40,816 bases of DNA from Candidatus Cryptobacteroides faecigallinarum (GTDB lineage Bacteria; Bacteroidota; Bacteroidia; Bacteroidales; UBA932), in NCBI GenBank assembly GCA_017695015.1, contig JADIMD010000116.1, positions 1 to 40,816 of the forward strand. The letters run 5' to 3'. Under the pieces are notes generated by a model. The model worked only from the letters and a program-made list of their open reading frames with translations. It had not been told where the DNA came from and searched no databases. Positions 19,034 to 26,084 of the stretch are shown here, piece after piece. The first letter of the stretch is position 1, and the number at the start of each line of letters is the position of its first letter. Made by a program: the position numbers and the translations under genes.

Positions 19034-19041
19034 CAAAGATA
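19034..19041 (-). promoter_or_regulatory. -7 box of the aryl-polyene operon promoter
   Basis: TATCTTTG on the minus strand begins at the base directly after the TAG stop of the nucleoside phosphorylase gene (19044-19042). The -33 region falls inside that gene's last codons and is weak. Transcription would begin about 25 bases before the first ACP start codon. Confidence 0.6.
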
Positions 19042-19905
19042 CTAAATTTTATCAAGAACCAGTTCGACAAGATTTCTGACCATAGGCTTGTAATCAGGAC
19101 TGCTCTCCTTGAGATGACGGTTGGCTATGATGCAGCATACAGTCCCTGCATTATGCCCGAGATGGGCTGCAATCCCGGCTATTGCCGAACCTTCCATCTC
19201 GAAATTGGTAATCCTCCATTCCCCGAATCGGAAAGACTCGAAAGTGTCGAGCATGTCAGGCATGGCAAGCGGCATCCTGAGCACCCTGCCCTGAGGCCCG
19301 TAAAACCCGGAGGCAGCAATCGTCATACCTTTGACCGTGCAGTCCGCAAACTTCTCCGACATCGCCTTTCCTGCCCTGACGAAATAAGGTACGGGCAGAT
19401 GGCTGTCCCAGTGCGTATGCTTCATGAAAGCTTCGGCGATATCCGGGACAATTATCCTGTCCCTGTCCGCATACCAGTTCAGAAGGCCGTCACAGCCCAC
19501 TGAAATATGTGAAAACACAAATGAACCGATAGGGATGTCGGGCTGGATAGCTCCTGAGGTACCTATCCTGAGGATATTCAGGGAGCGTTTCTCTTCCTTG
19601 ATCTCACGGGTGGAAAAATCGATGTTGGCAAGCGCATCGAGTTCGTTCATCACGATATCTATATTGTCTGTGCCTATACCCGTGGACAGGACGGTTAATC
19701 TTTTCCCCCTGTACCTGCCTGTAACAGAGACGAATTCTCTGGACTGATGTCTGAACTCCTTGTCCTCCAGATATTCCGAAACCATGTCCACCCTCCCGGG
19801 GTCACCGACAAGAATAACATTGTCTGCGAGCTCCTCAGGTCTGATATGCAGATGGAATACAGACCCGTCGGGATTGATTATAAGTTCTGATTCTGCGATT
19901 TTCAT
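19042..19905 (-). CDS. Nucleoside phosphorylase (uridine-phosphorylase-like)
   Basis: A 287-residue PNP/UDP-family phosphorylase with the phosphate-binding NVILVGDPGRV (about 29-39), STGIGTDNIDIVMNEL, RIGTSGAIQPDIPIGSF and FEMEGSAIAGIAAHLGH (the nucleoside-contact Met-Glu pair). It cleaves nucleosides with phosphate to base and ribose-1-phosphate in salvage. The base preference is not certain; it resembles Bacteroidetes proteins called uridine phosphorylase. It has its own TATATTTG promoter box upstream, so it is probably not part of the pigment pathway although it is directly before it on the same strand. Confidence 0.9.
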   Translation of the reverse strand: MKIAESELIINPDGSVFHLHIRPEELADNVILVGDPGRVDMVSEYLEDKEFRHQSREFVSVTGRYRGKRLTVLSTGIGTDNIDIVMNELDALANIDFSTREIKEEKRSLNILRIGTSGAIQPDIPIGSFVFSHISVGCDGLLNWYADRDRIIVPDIAEAFMKHTHWDSHLPVPYFVRAGKAMSEKFADCTVKGMTIAASGFYGPQGRVLRMPLAMPDMLDTFESFRFGEWRITNFEMEGSAIAGIAAHLGHNAGTVCCIIANRHLKESSPDYKPMVRNLVELVLDKI

Positions 19906-19942
19906 ATCATCGTTGTTTTATCCGTATCAAATGAGCGAATTT

Positions 19943-19950
19943 CAAATATA
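19943..19950 (-). promoter_or_regulatory. -7 box of the nucleoside phosphorylase promoter
   Basis: TATATTTG on the minus strand, 37 bases upstream of the phosphorylase start. The -33 position has no clear TTTG. It is arranged back to back with the promoter of the DUF4293 gene. Confidence 0.5.
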
Positions 19951-19971
19951 GGTTTTTAAGATGAATTTTCC

Positions 19972-19979
19972 TACTTTTG
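19972..19979 (+). promoter_or_regulatory. -7 box of the DUF4293 gene promoter
   Basis: TACTTTTG fits TAnnTTTG and lies 24 bases upstream of the ATG at 20004. This supports the shorter start of that gene. The -33 region is weak. Confidence 0.5.
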
Positions 19980-20003
19980 CCCTCCAAAATAACTGTGAAG
20001 ACT

Positions 20004-20444
20004 ATGTGGCAAAGAATCCAGACACTGTATCTTGCGATTGCGACAATACTGGTCGCATCCATGTTTTTCTGCAATTTCGCTACCATTCTCGGTCCTGAAG
20101 GGAGCACCGAAACCCTGAAATATGTCGAATACGGCAAGTTCAAGCCGTTCCTGCTCTTCCTGATAATGCTGATAGCGGCCAACGGGATAGCCCTCGCATC
20201 TTTCAAAGTCAGAATGCTTCAAATGAGGGTCTGCATCCTGACTGCAATCCTGCTCATCGCATTCCAGGCATGGATTGGAATTCTTGTCCTGCAGCACAGG
20301 GAAGAGATGGTATTCTCGTTTACCGCGGTATTCCCTTTAGTTGCAGCGATTTTAGACATCCTTGCCGCAAGGAACATATTCATAGACGAAGCCATCGTCC
20401 ATGCGGCCTCGCATCTGCGCGGAAGCAGAAAGAAGAGGAAATGA
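20004..20444 (+). CDS. DUF4293 family integral membrane protein
   Basis: A 146-residue protein starting MWQRIQTLYLAIATIL, the usual start of this Bacteroidetes family. Four membrane segments are visible (about 4-22, 51-68, 75-94 and 105-122), with a basic tail ending RGSRKKRK. The function of the family is unknown. The longer frame starting at 19977 is rejected because it would begin inside the promoter box. The gene converges on the LytTR regulator gene with only 10 bases between stop codons and no visible terminator. Confidence 0.85.
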   Translation: MWQRIQTLYLAIATILVASMFFCNFATILGPEGSTETLKYVEYGKFKPFLLFLIMLIAANGIALASFKVRMLQMRVCILTAILLIAFQAWIGILVLQHREEMVFSFTAVFPLVAAILDILAARNIFIDEAIVHAASHLRGSRKKRK

Positions 20445-20454
20445 CAGGCGAATC

Positions 20455-21315
20455 CTACCTGCTTACGGAAAATCTGCTCAGGACATTCTCCATATAGGTC
20501 TTTGTTACCATGATAGGAGGTATGTCCATATTGTCGAGGTCGAGAAAATAGCCTTCGCTCTCTTTTCTCAGCACCTTGACCTTGTCTGAATTGACAATGT
20601 ATTTCCTGTGGCAACGGATAAGGGAAGTGCCCTTGAAGCTGTCCTCGATGGTCTTGAGACGACATCTGAGCATGTATTTCTTCAGCTCTCCCTTGCTGTC
20701 GGTATACCATACCTTTATATAATTGTCGTCCGACTCGATGTAATACAGGCTTGAAGATTTTATGGAAAGCTTCAGGGATCCGCTGTTGTCAAACAGGGTT
20801 ATCTGGCTCTCTACCCCATGGAAAGGCTCCTGGTCAGATGCGAAACCTTTGGAACTCATCAGGCGGATGGTCCTGTTCTTGTCGACTATGGCAAAATACA
20901 TCCCCGCTATGGTATACGGAATAATCAGGCATATCACTCCATATAGGAATGCCTTGCCGAAAATCTGCAGAGGGGGCATTTCGGCAGGCTTCTGCACATC
21001 CACTGTCACGAAAGTATAGAAAATGCAGATAAGCACCACTTCAGCGAAACACCACAGGACATATTCGAGGTAGGTCATCTTGAACCACTTCTTCGAGTGG
21101 TACATCAAAATCCTGCTGGCAATAAGGATACAGATGGATATGGCCGCAAAACCGGCGGTAAACAGGAAAAATACCGAATCCCCCAGGCGGAACCATGCCG
21201 TATCCGAAAACGGGATGTAGATATTGAGGAAGACTATGGCAAACAGGACTGCAAAGGTGACAGTCGCTATGAGCTGTGTCTTCTCAAGAAAGTATTCCGG
21301 TATTCTTTTATTCAT
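20455..21315 (-). CDS. Membrane-bound LytTR-family transcriptional regulator
   Basis: A 286-residue protein with four predicted membrane helices in the N-terminal half (about 15-33, 45-66, 83-103, 121-143) and a C-terminal LytTR DNA-binding domain (about 175-280: SSSLYYIESDDNYIKVWY, LKTIEDSFKGTSLIRCHR, KYIVNSDKVKVL). There is no receiver domain. A membrane-anchored LytTR protein can sense an envelope or membrane signal and bind paired direct repeats in DNA. It is divergent from the fab cassette, and repeated GCCAC motifs lie in the shared intergenic region, so autoregulation or control of fabH is plausible. The signal is unknown. Confidence 0.92.
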   Translation of the reverse strand: MNKRIPEYFLEKTQLIATVTFAVLFAIVFLNIYIPFSDTAWFRLGDSVFFLFTAGFAAISICILIASRILMYHSKKWFKMTYLEYVLWCFAEVVLICIFYTFVTVDVQKPAEMPPLQIFGKAFLYGVICLIIPYTIAGMYFAIVDKNRTIRLMSSKGFASDQEPFHGVESQITLFDNSGSLKLSIKSSSLYYIESDDNYIKVWYTDSKGELKKYMLRCRLKTIEDSFKGTSLIRCHRKYIVNSDKVKVLRKESEGYFLDLDNMDIPPIMVTKTYMENVLSRFSVSR

Positions 21316-21334
21316 CGTGGCTGTTTATGGACAG

Positions 21335-21366
21335 CAAATATAAAAATTTTGCCACAAATAATCAAA
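21335..21366 (-). promoter_or_regulatory. Promoter of the LytTR regulator gene (TTTG-N20-TATATTTG)
   Basis: On the minus strand TTTG (21366-21363) is followed by 20 bases and TATATTTG (21342-21335). The start codon at 21315 lies 19 bases downstream of the -7 box. One of the repeated GCCAC motifs falls inside the spacer. Confidence 0.65.
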
Positions 21367-21422
21367 TTTCGCCACTGGAGTGTATAATTCTGTCCATATA
21401 TGTCGAGTATTGCCACAAATAT
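21349..21422. repeat. Phased GCCAC direct repeats between the LytTR gene and fabH
   Basis: TTGCCACAAATA occurs twice (21349-21360 and about 21410-21421), and TCGCCACTGG lies between them with GCCAC at 21371. The GCCAC cores are at 21351, 21371 and 21412, spacings of 20 and 41 bases (about two and four helical turns). A weaker GTCCA match at 21392 fills the gap. Direct repeats about two turns apart are the usual LytTR operator form. Confidence 0.45.
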
Positions 21423-21453
21423 TTTTCCTTTACAATTAAGAGGATTATTTTTG
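21423..21453 (+). promoter_or_regulatory. Promoter of the fabH-fabK-fabF-fabZ cassette
   Basis: TATTTTTG (21446-21453) fits the -7 consensus, with TTTT 19 bases upstream at the -33 position. The fabH start at 21476 lies 22 bases downstream. The last GCCAC repeat ends directly upstream of this promoter. Confidence 0.55.
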
Positions 21454-21475
21454 CTCGGTTTTTAATGCATGACAT

Positions 21476-22423
21476 ATGAAAATTATTGGAACCGGGAGCG
21501 TGCTCCCCAAGAAGATTGTGACCAACGACATGCTGTCCGAATTCCTGGACACCAGCGATGCCTGGATCTATCCGAGGACAGGCATCAAGTACAGGCATGT
21601 GATTTCTGACGAAAAACTCGAAGACATGGCTGCAGAGGCTGCAAGAAAAGCCCTTGAAGATGCAGGGATGAAGCCTGAAGAGCTCGACCTGATCATCTGC
21701 TCCAATGTCGTGAACGAATATATAACCCCGTCCTTGAGCTGCATTATCCAGGGCGCGATAGGAGCTTCATGCCCTTGCCTTGACATCAACTGTGCATGCG
21801 CGGGATTCATCTACGCCCTCGACATCGCCGAGTCGCATTTCCAGGCCGGAAAGGTCAAGAATGTGCTCATCGTCTGCGCAGAGGAGCCATCCAGGATGAC
21901 GAGCTGGAAAGACAGGAGCGTCTGCGTACTTTTCGGTGACGGTGCAGGTGCTGCCGTACTTACCGCAGGAGACAACATCAAAGGCATAAAGCTGTCAGCT
22001 GCCAGCGCAACCGACAAGCTGTACCAGAAAAGGGTGCTTGAGCCTACCCCATATATTACAAAGGAAGAGGAGTCGATTCCTCTCCAGATGAAAGGGCAGG
22101 ACGTGTTCAAGTTTGCAGTGAAGGCATCTTCAGGAGACATAAAATTCCTGCTCGACAAACTCGGGCTCAAGGCAGATGATGTAAACTGGTATCTTCTCCA
22201 TCAGGCAAACATGAGGATTATCAACTCTATCCGCGATTTCCTCGACCAGCCGGCGGAGAAATTCCCGACCAATGTGGAAAGCCACGGCAACTCATCTTCA
22301 GCGAGCTGCCCTATCCTTCTTGACGAATGCAGCAAGAAAGGAATGTTCAAGCCCGGAGACATCCTCGCACTGAGCGCATTCGGTGCAGGATTCATTTCAG
22401 GGGCGGTGATCCTCGAATGGTAA
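21476..22423 (+). CDS. fabH: 3-oxoacyl-ACP synthase III (FabH)
   Basis: A 315-residue FabH. It has the Cys-His-Asn triad: Cys108 in NCACAGF, His242 in LLHQANMRI and Asn272 in HGNSSSAS, plus the N-terminal ARTGI-like PRTGIKYRH loop. It condenses a short acyl-CoA with malonyl-ACP to start fatty-acid synthesis. It is the first gene of a four-gene fab cassette and has its own promoter. A normal housekeeping FabH is most likely; a role in priming the nearby polyene pathway is possible but not indicated by sequence. Confidence 0.95.
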   Translation: MKIIGTGSVLPKKIVTNDMLSEFLDTSDAWIYPRTGIKYRHVISDEKLEDMAAEAARKALEDAGMKPEELDLIICSNVVNEYITPSLSCIIQGAIGASCPCLDINCACAGFIYALDIAESHFQAGKVKNVLIVCAEEPSRMTSWKDRSVCVLFGDGAGAAVLTAGDNIKGIKLSAASATDKLYQKRVLEPTPYITKEEESIPLQMKGQDVFKFAVKASSGDIKFLLDKLGLKADDVNWYLLHQANMRIINSIRDFLDQPAEKFPTNVESHGNSSSASCPILLDECSKKGMFKPGDILALSAFGAGFISGAVILEW

Positions 22424-22464
22424 TCCGGGGATATGCCAGAATTTAACAACAAACATTTAGCAAG

Positions 22465-23412
22465 ATGATCAAAAGTAGAATTTGTGAAATATTAGGTATC
22501 AAATACCCTATAATCCAGGGAGGTATGGCATGGATTGCCGATGCATCGCTTGCAGCGGCTGTCTCCAATGCCGGAGGACTTGGACTCATCTCGTCAGTGA
22601 ATGCAGGCACTGAAGCTGTCAGGAACGAGATAAGGAAATGCAAGACATTGACTGACAAGCCTTTCGGAGTAAACATAATGCTCCAGGCTCCTAACGCTGC
22701 CGAAATAGCGCAGATGGTCATTGAGGAAGGTGTGAAAATCCTTACGACTGGAGCAGGCTCTCCTGCCCCGTATATGGAGGCTTGGAAAGCAGCAGGAATA
22801 CATGTGATACCTGTCGTGGCTTCCGTTGCCCTTGCTCTGAAGGTACAGGCTCTCGGAGCTACGGCTCTTGTGGCAGAGGGAGCTGAATCCGGAGGACATG
22901 TGGGAGAGCTCCATACCATTTCTCTTCTGCCGCAGGTGGCTGACGCCGTAGACATCCCTGTAATCGGAGCCGGTGGAATCGCTGATCCGAGACAGGCTGC
23001 AGCAGCATTCATCCTCGGTGCAGACGCCATACAGGTGGGTACCCGTTTCCTTTCTGCAGAAGAATGTACCGTCCACCAGAATTACAAGGAGAGAATCCTG
23101 AAGGCTACGGACATTTCCACCATCGTCACAGGAAAGACACTCGGACATCCTGTCCGCTCCCTGAAGACACCGTTCTCCAACACTTTTGCCAAGATGGAGG
23201 CAGATCCTGAAGTAAAACCTGAAGAGATTCTCGCTTTCGGCACCGGTGCCCTGAGAAAGGCTGTCAAGGAAGGGGATCCAAACGGAAGCTACATGGCCGG
23301 CGAGGTGGCAGGAATGGTCAACAAGATTGAGCCTGCCAAAGCGATAGTGGAAGACATAATCCTCGGAGCAGAGAAAATTCTGAAAGAGGCTTCAACAAAA
23401 TATATTGGATAA
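22465..23412 (+). CDS. fabK: Enoyl-ACP reductase II (FabK-type, FMN-dependent)
   Basis: A 315-residue TIM-barrel flavoprotein of the FabK/nitronate-monooxygenase superfamily. It starts with ICEILGIKYPIIQGGMAWIA, followed by the VNIM strand, EGAESGGHVGELHT, the phosphate-binding IGAGGIADPRQAAAA and ADAIQVGTRFLSAEEC. The EAGGH-like motif (ESGGH) and the setting between fabH and fabF support enoyl-ACP reductase, the last step of each elongation cycle, over nitronate oxidation. The gene is 41 bases after fabH. It is the only enoyl reductase in the window. Confidence 0.88.
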   Translation: MIKSRICEILGIKYPIIQGGMAWIADASLAAAVSNAGGLGLISSVNAGTEAVRNEIRKCKTLTDKPFGVNIMLQAPNAAEIAQMVIEEGVKILTTGAGSPAPYMEAWKAAGIHVIPVVASVALALKVQALGATALVAEGAESGGHVGELHTISLLPQVADAVDIPVIGAGGIADPRQAAAAFILGADAIQVGTRFLSAEECTVHQNYKERILKATDISTIVTGKTLGHPVRSLKTPFSNTFAKMEADPEVKPEEILAFGTGALRKAVKEGDPNGSYMAGEVAGMVNKIEPAKAIVEDIILGAEKILKEASTKYIG

Positions 23413-23430
23413 AACTTAAAACTGTTTATA

Positions 23431-24687
23431 ATGGAAAATAAGAGACGAGTAGTCGTGACAGGTACTGGCGTAGTCACCCCTGTCGGAAACAATGTCGAGA
23501 CTTTCTGGAAAAACCTTCTTGAAGGTGTCTGTGGAATCGATTTCATCACCGCATTCCCTACTGACGATCTTCCTGTCAGGATTGCTGGAGAAGTCAAGGA
23601 CTTCAACCCTGCCGAGTACGGCATCGAACCTGCATTCGCAAGAAAACAGGACAAATTCTCTGTCTATGCTGTAGCTGCAGCATACCAGGCAATGAAACAG
23701 GCAGGACTTGACGCTTCCGAAGGTGGCAACATTGACAGGTTCAGGCTCGGAGTCTATGTCGGTTCAGGCATCGGCGGTTTCTCTGTACAGTACAAGGAGA
23801 CAGAAAAGATGATAAAGGACGGGGCAAAATGGATCTCACCTAACTTCATCCCGACAATGATCTCCAACATGGCTGCAGGAAATATCGCCATCAGGAACGG
23901 TGCCTGCGGGCCATGTGTACCTATCGTGACAGCCTGCGCCACATCGACCCACACTATCGGAGAGGCATACAGGGCAATTCTGCACGGATATGCTGACGCA
24001 ATCATTGCCGGAGGAGCTGAAGCAGCTACCATTCCTCTCGGAATAGCAGGATTCGCAAATGCGAAAGCCCTTTCAAGGGCAGAAGACCCTAAATACGCTT
24101 CCCTTCCGTTCAACGCAAACAGGGGAGGTTTCGTAATGGCAGAGGGAGCCGGAATGCTCGTTCTTGAAGAATATGAGCATGCAAAGGCACGCGGAGCACA
24201 CATCATCGCAGAAGTATGCGGATACGGCAACACCTGTGACGCATACCATGTGACTGCACCGAGACCTGACGGCACCACCCAGGCAGCAGCCATCAAGGCA
24301 GCCCTTGACGAGGCCGGATTCGACGCTTCAAATGACAACCTTTATATCAACGCCCATGGTACCGGCACAGCCCTCAACGATGCTTCAGAGACCAAGTCTT
24401 TCAAGCTCGCACTCGGAGAGGAAGCCGCACGCAAGGCACATATCAGCTCCACGAAGTCAATGACCGGCCATATGCTCGGTGCAGCAGGCGCAGTGGAAGC
24501 AGTTGCAGCAGTGCTTGCACTCGAGAACGGAATAGTTCCGCCGACCATCAACCTGGATACTCCTGATCCTGAATGCGATCTGGACTACACTCCTAACAAG
24601 CCAGTCAAGACAGACCTGACAATCGCAATCTCCGACTCTCTCGGATTCGGAGGACACAACGGATGTGTAGCATTCAGAAAATACTGA
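23431..24687 (+). CDS. fabF: 3-oxoacyl-ACP synthase II (FabF)
   Basis: A 418-residue FabF with Cys169 in VTACATSTH, His309 in NAHGTGTALND, His347 in TGHMLGAAG and the C-terminal SLGFGGHNG loop. It starts MENKRRVVVTGTGVVTPVGN. It elongates acyl-ACP with malonyl-ACP in primary fatty-acid synthesis. It follows fabK by 18 bases. Its sequence is clearly of the housekeeping type, with the long PEYGIEPAFARKQDKFS-like entry region, unlike the two pigment-operon ketosynthases. Confidence 0.96.
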   Translation: MENKRRVVVTGTGVVTPVGNNVETFWKNLLEGVCGIDFITAFPTDDLPVRIAGEVKDFNPAEYGIEPAFARKQDKFSVYAVAAAYQAMKQAGLDASEGGNIDRFRLGVYVGSGIGGFSVQYKETEKMIKDGAKWISPNFIPTMISNMAAGNIAIRNGACGPCVPIVTACATSTHTIGEAYRAILHGYADAIIAGGAEAATIPLGIAGFANAKALSRAEDPKYASLPFNANRGGFVMAEGAGMLVLEEYEHAKARGAHIIAEVCGYGNTCDAYHVTAPRPDGTTQAAAIKAALDEAGFDASNDNLYINAHGTGTALNDASETKSFKLALGEEAARKAHISSTKSMTGHMLGAAGAVEAVAAVLALENGIVPPTINLDTPDPECDLDYTPNKPVKTDLTIAISDSLGFGGHNGCVAFRKY

Positions 24688-24730
24688 TTGAACAGAATAC
24701 TGAAACCTGAACCTTTTAATCAAGATTTTT

Positions 24731-25141
24731 ATGAACAGAGACGAACTTAAAGAATATCTTCCTCATCGCGAGCCAATGCTTCTCGTAGACGAGATCGATA
24801 TCGACGAAGAAGGTGTCGCCCATGCCAAATATACCATCAGGGACGACGAATTCTTCTGCCGCGGACATTTCCCTGGCAATCCTATAGTTCCTGGAGTAAT
24901 CCAGTGCGAGATTATGGCACAGAGCTGCGCCCTGCTTGTCAAAGATCTCATCAAGGGGCACACGACCCTCTACAGCGGTATAGACAATGTGAGGTTCAAG
25001 AACATTGTCCGTCCCGGGGACACCTGTGAGATTACGGCAAAACTGATCAGCCAGAGAGGAATGATGTTCTTCTGCGAAGCCAACCTTAAAGTGGATGGCA
25101 AGCTTTGCTGCAAAGGCAACCTTTCCTTTGCTTTGGTATAG
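24731..25141 (+). CDS. fabZ: 3-hydroxyacyl-ACP dehydratase (FabZ-like, stand-alone)
   Basis: A 136-residue hot-dog-fold dehydratase with the FabZ active site: His46 in RGHFPGNPIVPG and Glu60 in GVIQCEIMAQS, and the N-terminal LPHREPMLLVDEI motif. It removes water from 3-hydroxyacyl-ACP. Bacteroidetes usually also carry an LpxC-FabZ fusion, so this free-standing copy may have a special role. It ends the fab cassette and is followed by a strong terminator. Since the pigment operon has no dehydratase, it could serve that pathway too; this is inference. Confidence 0.9.
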   Translation: MNRDELKEYLPHREPMLLVDEIDIDEEGVAHAKYTIRDDEFFCRGHFPGNPIVPGVIQCEIMAQSCALLVKDLIKGHTTLYSGIDNVRFKNIVRPGDTCEITAKLISQRGMMFFCEANLKVDGKLCCKGNLSFALV

Positions 25142-25168
25142 TTCCGGGCACACACGGAATTACGGGAA

Positions 25169-25200
25169 ATGAGTCGGACGCCTGGTCCGGCTCATTTTTT
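25169..25200 (+). terminator. Intrinsic terminator after fabZ
   Basis: An 11-bp stem (ATGAGTCGGAC / GTCCGGCTCAT, one G-T pair, 25169-25195) with a 5-nt loop runs into a T6 tract. It lies 28 bases after the fabZ stop and separates the fab cassette from the queuosine operon. Confidence 0.9.
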
Positions 25201-25222
25201 ATGCGTTGGAATGCAGGCTGAT

Positions 25223-25253
25223 TTTGCAATATGAAATATCTTGCATACCTTTG
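25223..25253 (+). promoter_or_regulatory. Promoter of the queuosine operon (TTTG-N19-TACCTTTG)
   Basis: TTTG (25223-25226) is followed by 19 bases and TACCTTTG (25246-25253), a full Bacteroidetes consensus. Transcription should begin near 25260, leaving a leader of about 80 bases that holds the riboswitch. Confidence 0.75.
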
Positions 25254-25293
25254 CAGCCGCTATGGAGGATATGACCTATGGTGCTGACTCCGG

Positions 25294-25334
25294 CCGGGTG
25301 TGCTTGGTAACCACCCGTAACAATTAAAACAAGG
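25294..25334 (+). ncRNA. preQ1-I-like riboswitch in the leader of the queuosine operon
   Basis: A 6-bp stem CGGGTG (25295-25300) / CACCCG (25312-25317) encloses an 11-nt loop. The 3' side of the loop reads GGTAACCACCC, close to the class I pattern that includes the ligand-pairing C. An A-rich tail follows (TAACAATTAAAACAAGG, 25318-25334). CTTG in the loop (25303-25306) can pair with CAAG in the tail (25330-25333), making the H-type pseudoknot of preQ1-I aptamers. The tail end resembles the Thermoanaerobacter tengcongensis aptamer as I recall it. AAGGA, the likely ribosome binding site, overlaps the pseudoknot 5 bases before the ATG. preQ1 binding should therefore block translation of the transporter gene. 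Confidence 0.8.
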
Positions 25335-25339
25335 ACAAT

Positions 25340-26035
25340 ATGGACAATATTCAATCCGGCAGACAGAAGCTGTCTGTCTCTTTTCTGCTGATGGCAATTA
25401 CATTCAATGTATGCCTGATAGCATCAAATCTGTTCGAGACCAAACTTTTCATGGCAGGACCAGTGGCCCTGACCGGAGGTGTGATCATTTTCCCTATCTC
25501 CTACATCATCAATGACTGCCTTGTGGAGGTCTGGGGATACAGGAAGGCGAGGCTTGTGATCTGGAGCGGCTTCCTCATGAATTTCTTCGTGGTCGCTATG
25601 GCACAGATCGTAAGAATCCTGCCGGCTGCACCTTTCTGGGACGGAGGTCCGCATTTCGACTATGTGTTCGCAATGGCTCCGAGAGTGACTTTAGCCTCGA
25701 TGATGGCATTCCTGTGCGGCTCTACTGTCAATGCGTGGATAATGAGCAGGATGAAAGTGGCTTCCAAAGGGAAACGGTTCTCTCTCAGGGCAATAGTGTC
25801 TTCAATCGGAGGAGAGACAGTCGATTCGCTGATTTTCTTCCCGATAGCATTCTGGGGGCTCGGGGCAAAGGAGATGCTCCAGCTGATGCTGACCCAGATA
25901 GTGCTCAAGACAATGTACGAAGTCATCATCCTCCCTGTAACCAACATAGTTGTACGCAAGCTGAAAAGATTCGAGGGAGTAGACACATTCGACGAGAGGA
26001 TTTCATACAATCCGTTCAGGATATTCGACATATGA
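25340..26035 (+). CDS. yhhQ: Queuosine precursor transporter (YhhQ/QPTR family)
   Basis: A 231-residue integral membrane protein of the COG1738 family with about six helices. Recognisable segments are CLIASNLFETKLFM, GGVIIFPISYIINDCLVEVWGYRKAR, FLCGSTVNAWIMSRMK and GGETVDSLIFFPIAFWG. It takes up queuosine precursors such as preQ0, preQ1 or queuine across the inner membrane. It is directly behind a preQ1-I-like riboswitch and ahead of queC and queF, which fits import of a base whose synthesis the following genes also cover. The acidic and aromatic residues in the membrane are those usual in the family. Confidence 0.92.
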   Translation: MDNIQSGRQKLSVSFLLMAITFNVCLIASNLFETKLFMAGPVALTGGVIIFPISYIINDCLVEVWGYRKARLVIWSGFLMNFFVVAMAQIVRILPAAPFWDGGPHFDYVFAMAPRVTLASMMAFLCGSTVNAWIMSRMKVASKGKRFSLRAIVSSIGGETVDSLIFFPIAFWGLGAKEMLQLMLTQIVLKTMYEVIILPVTNIVVRKLKRFEGVDTFDERISYNPFRIFDI

Positions 26036-26084
26036 TATGCACAGACATATGTGCAGCAATCCAGACATCTGACATACAGCAATT

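Noticed and set aside
20445..20454. Possible bidirectional terminator between DUF4293 and LytTR genes
   Set aside because: Only 10 bases separate the stop codons and no hairpin with a T-run is visible on either strand.
26038..26055. Inverted repeat TGCACA/TGTGCA between the transporter gene and queC
   Set aside because: Too short to claim as a regulatory site and no T-run follows, so it is not a terminator; noted only in the queC entry.
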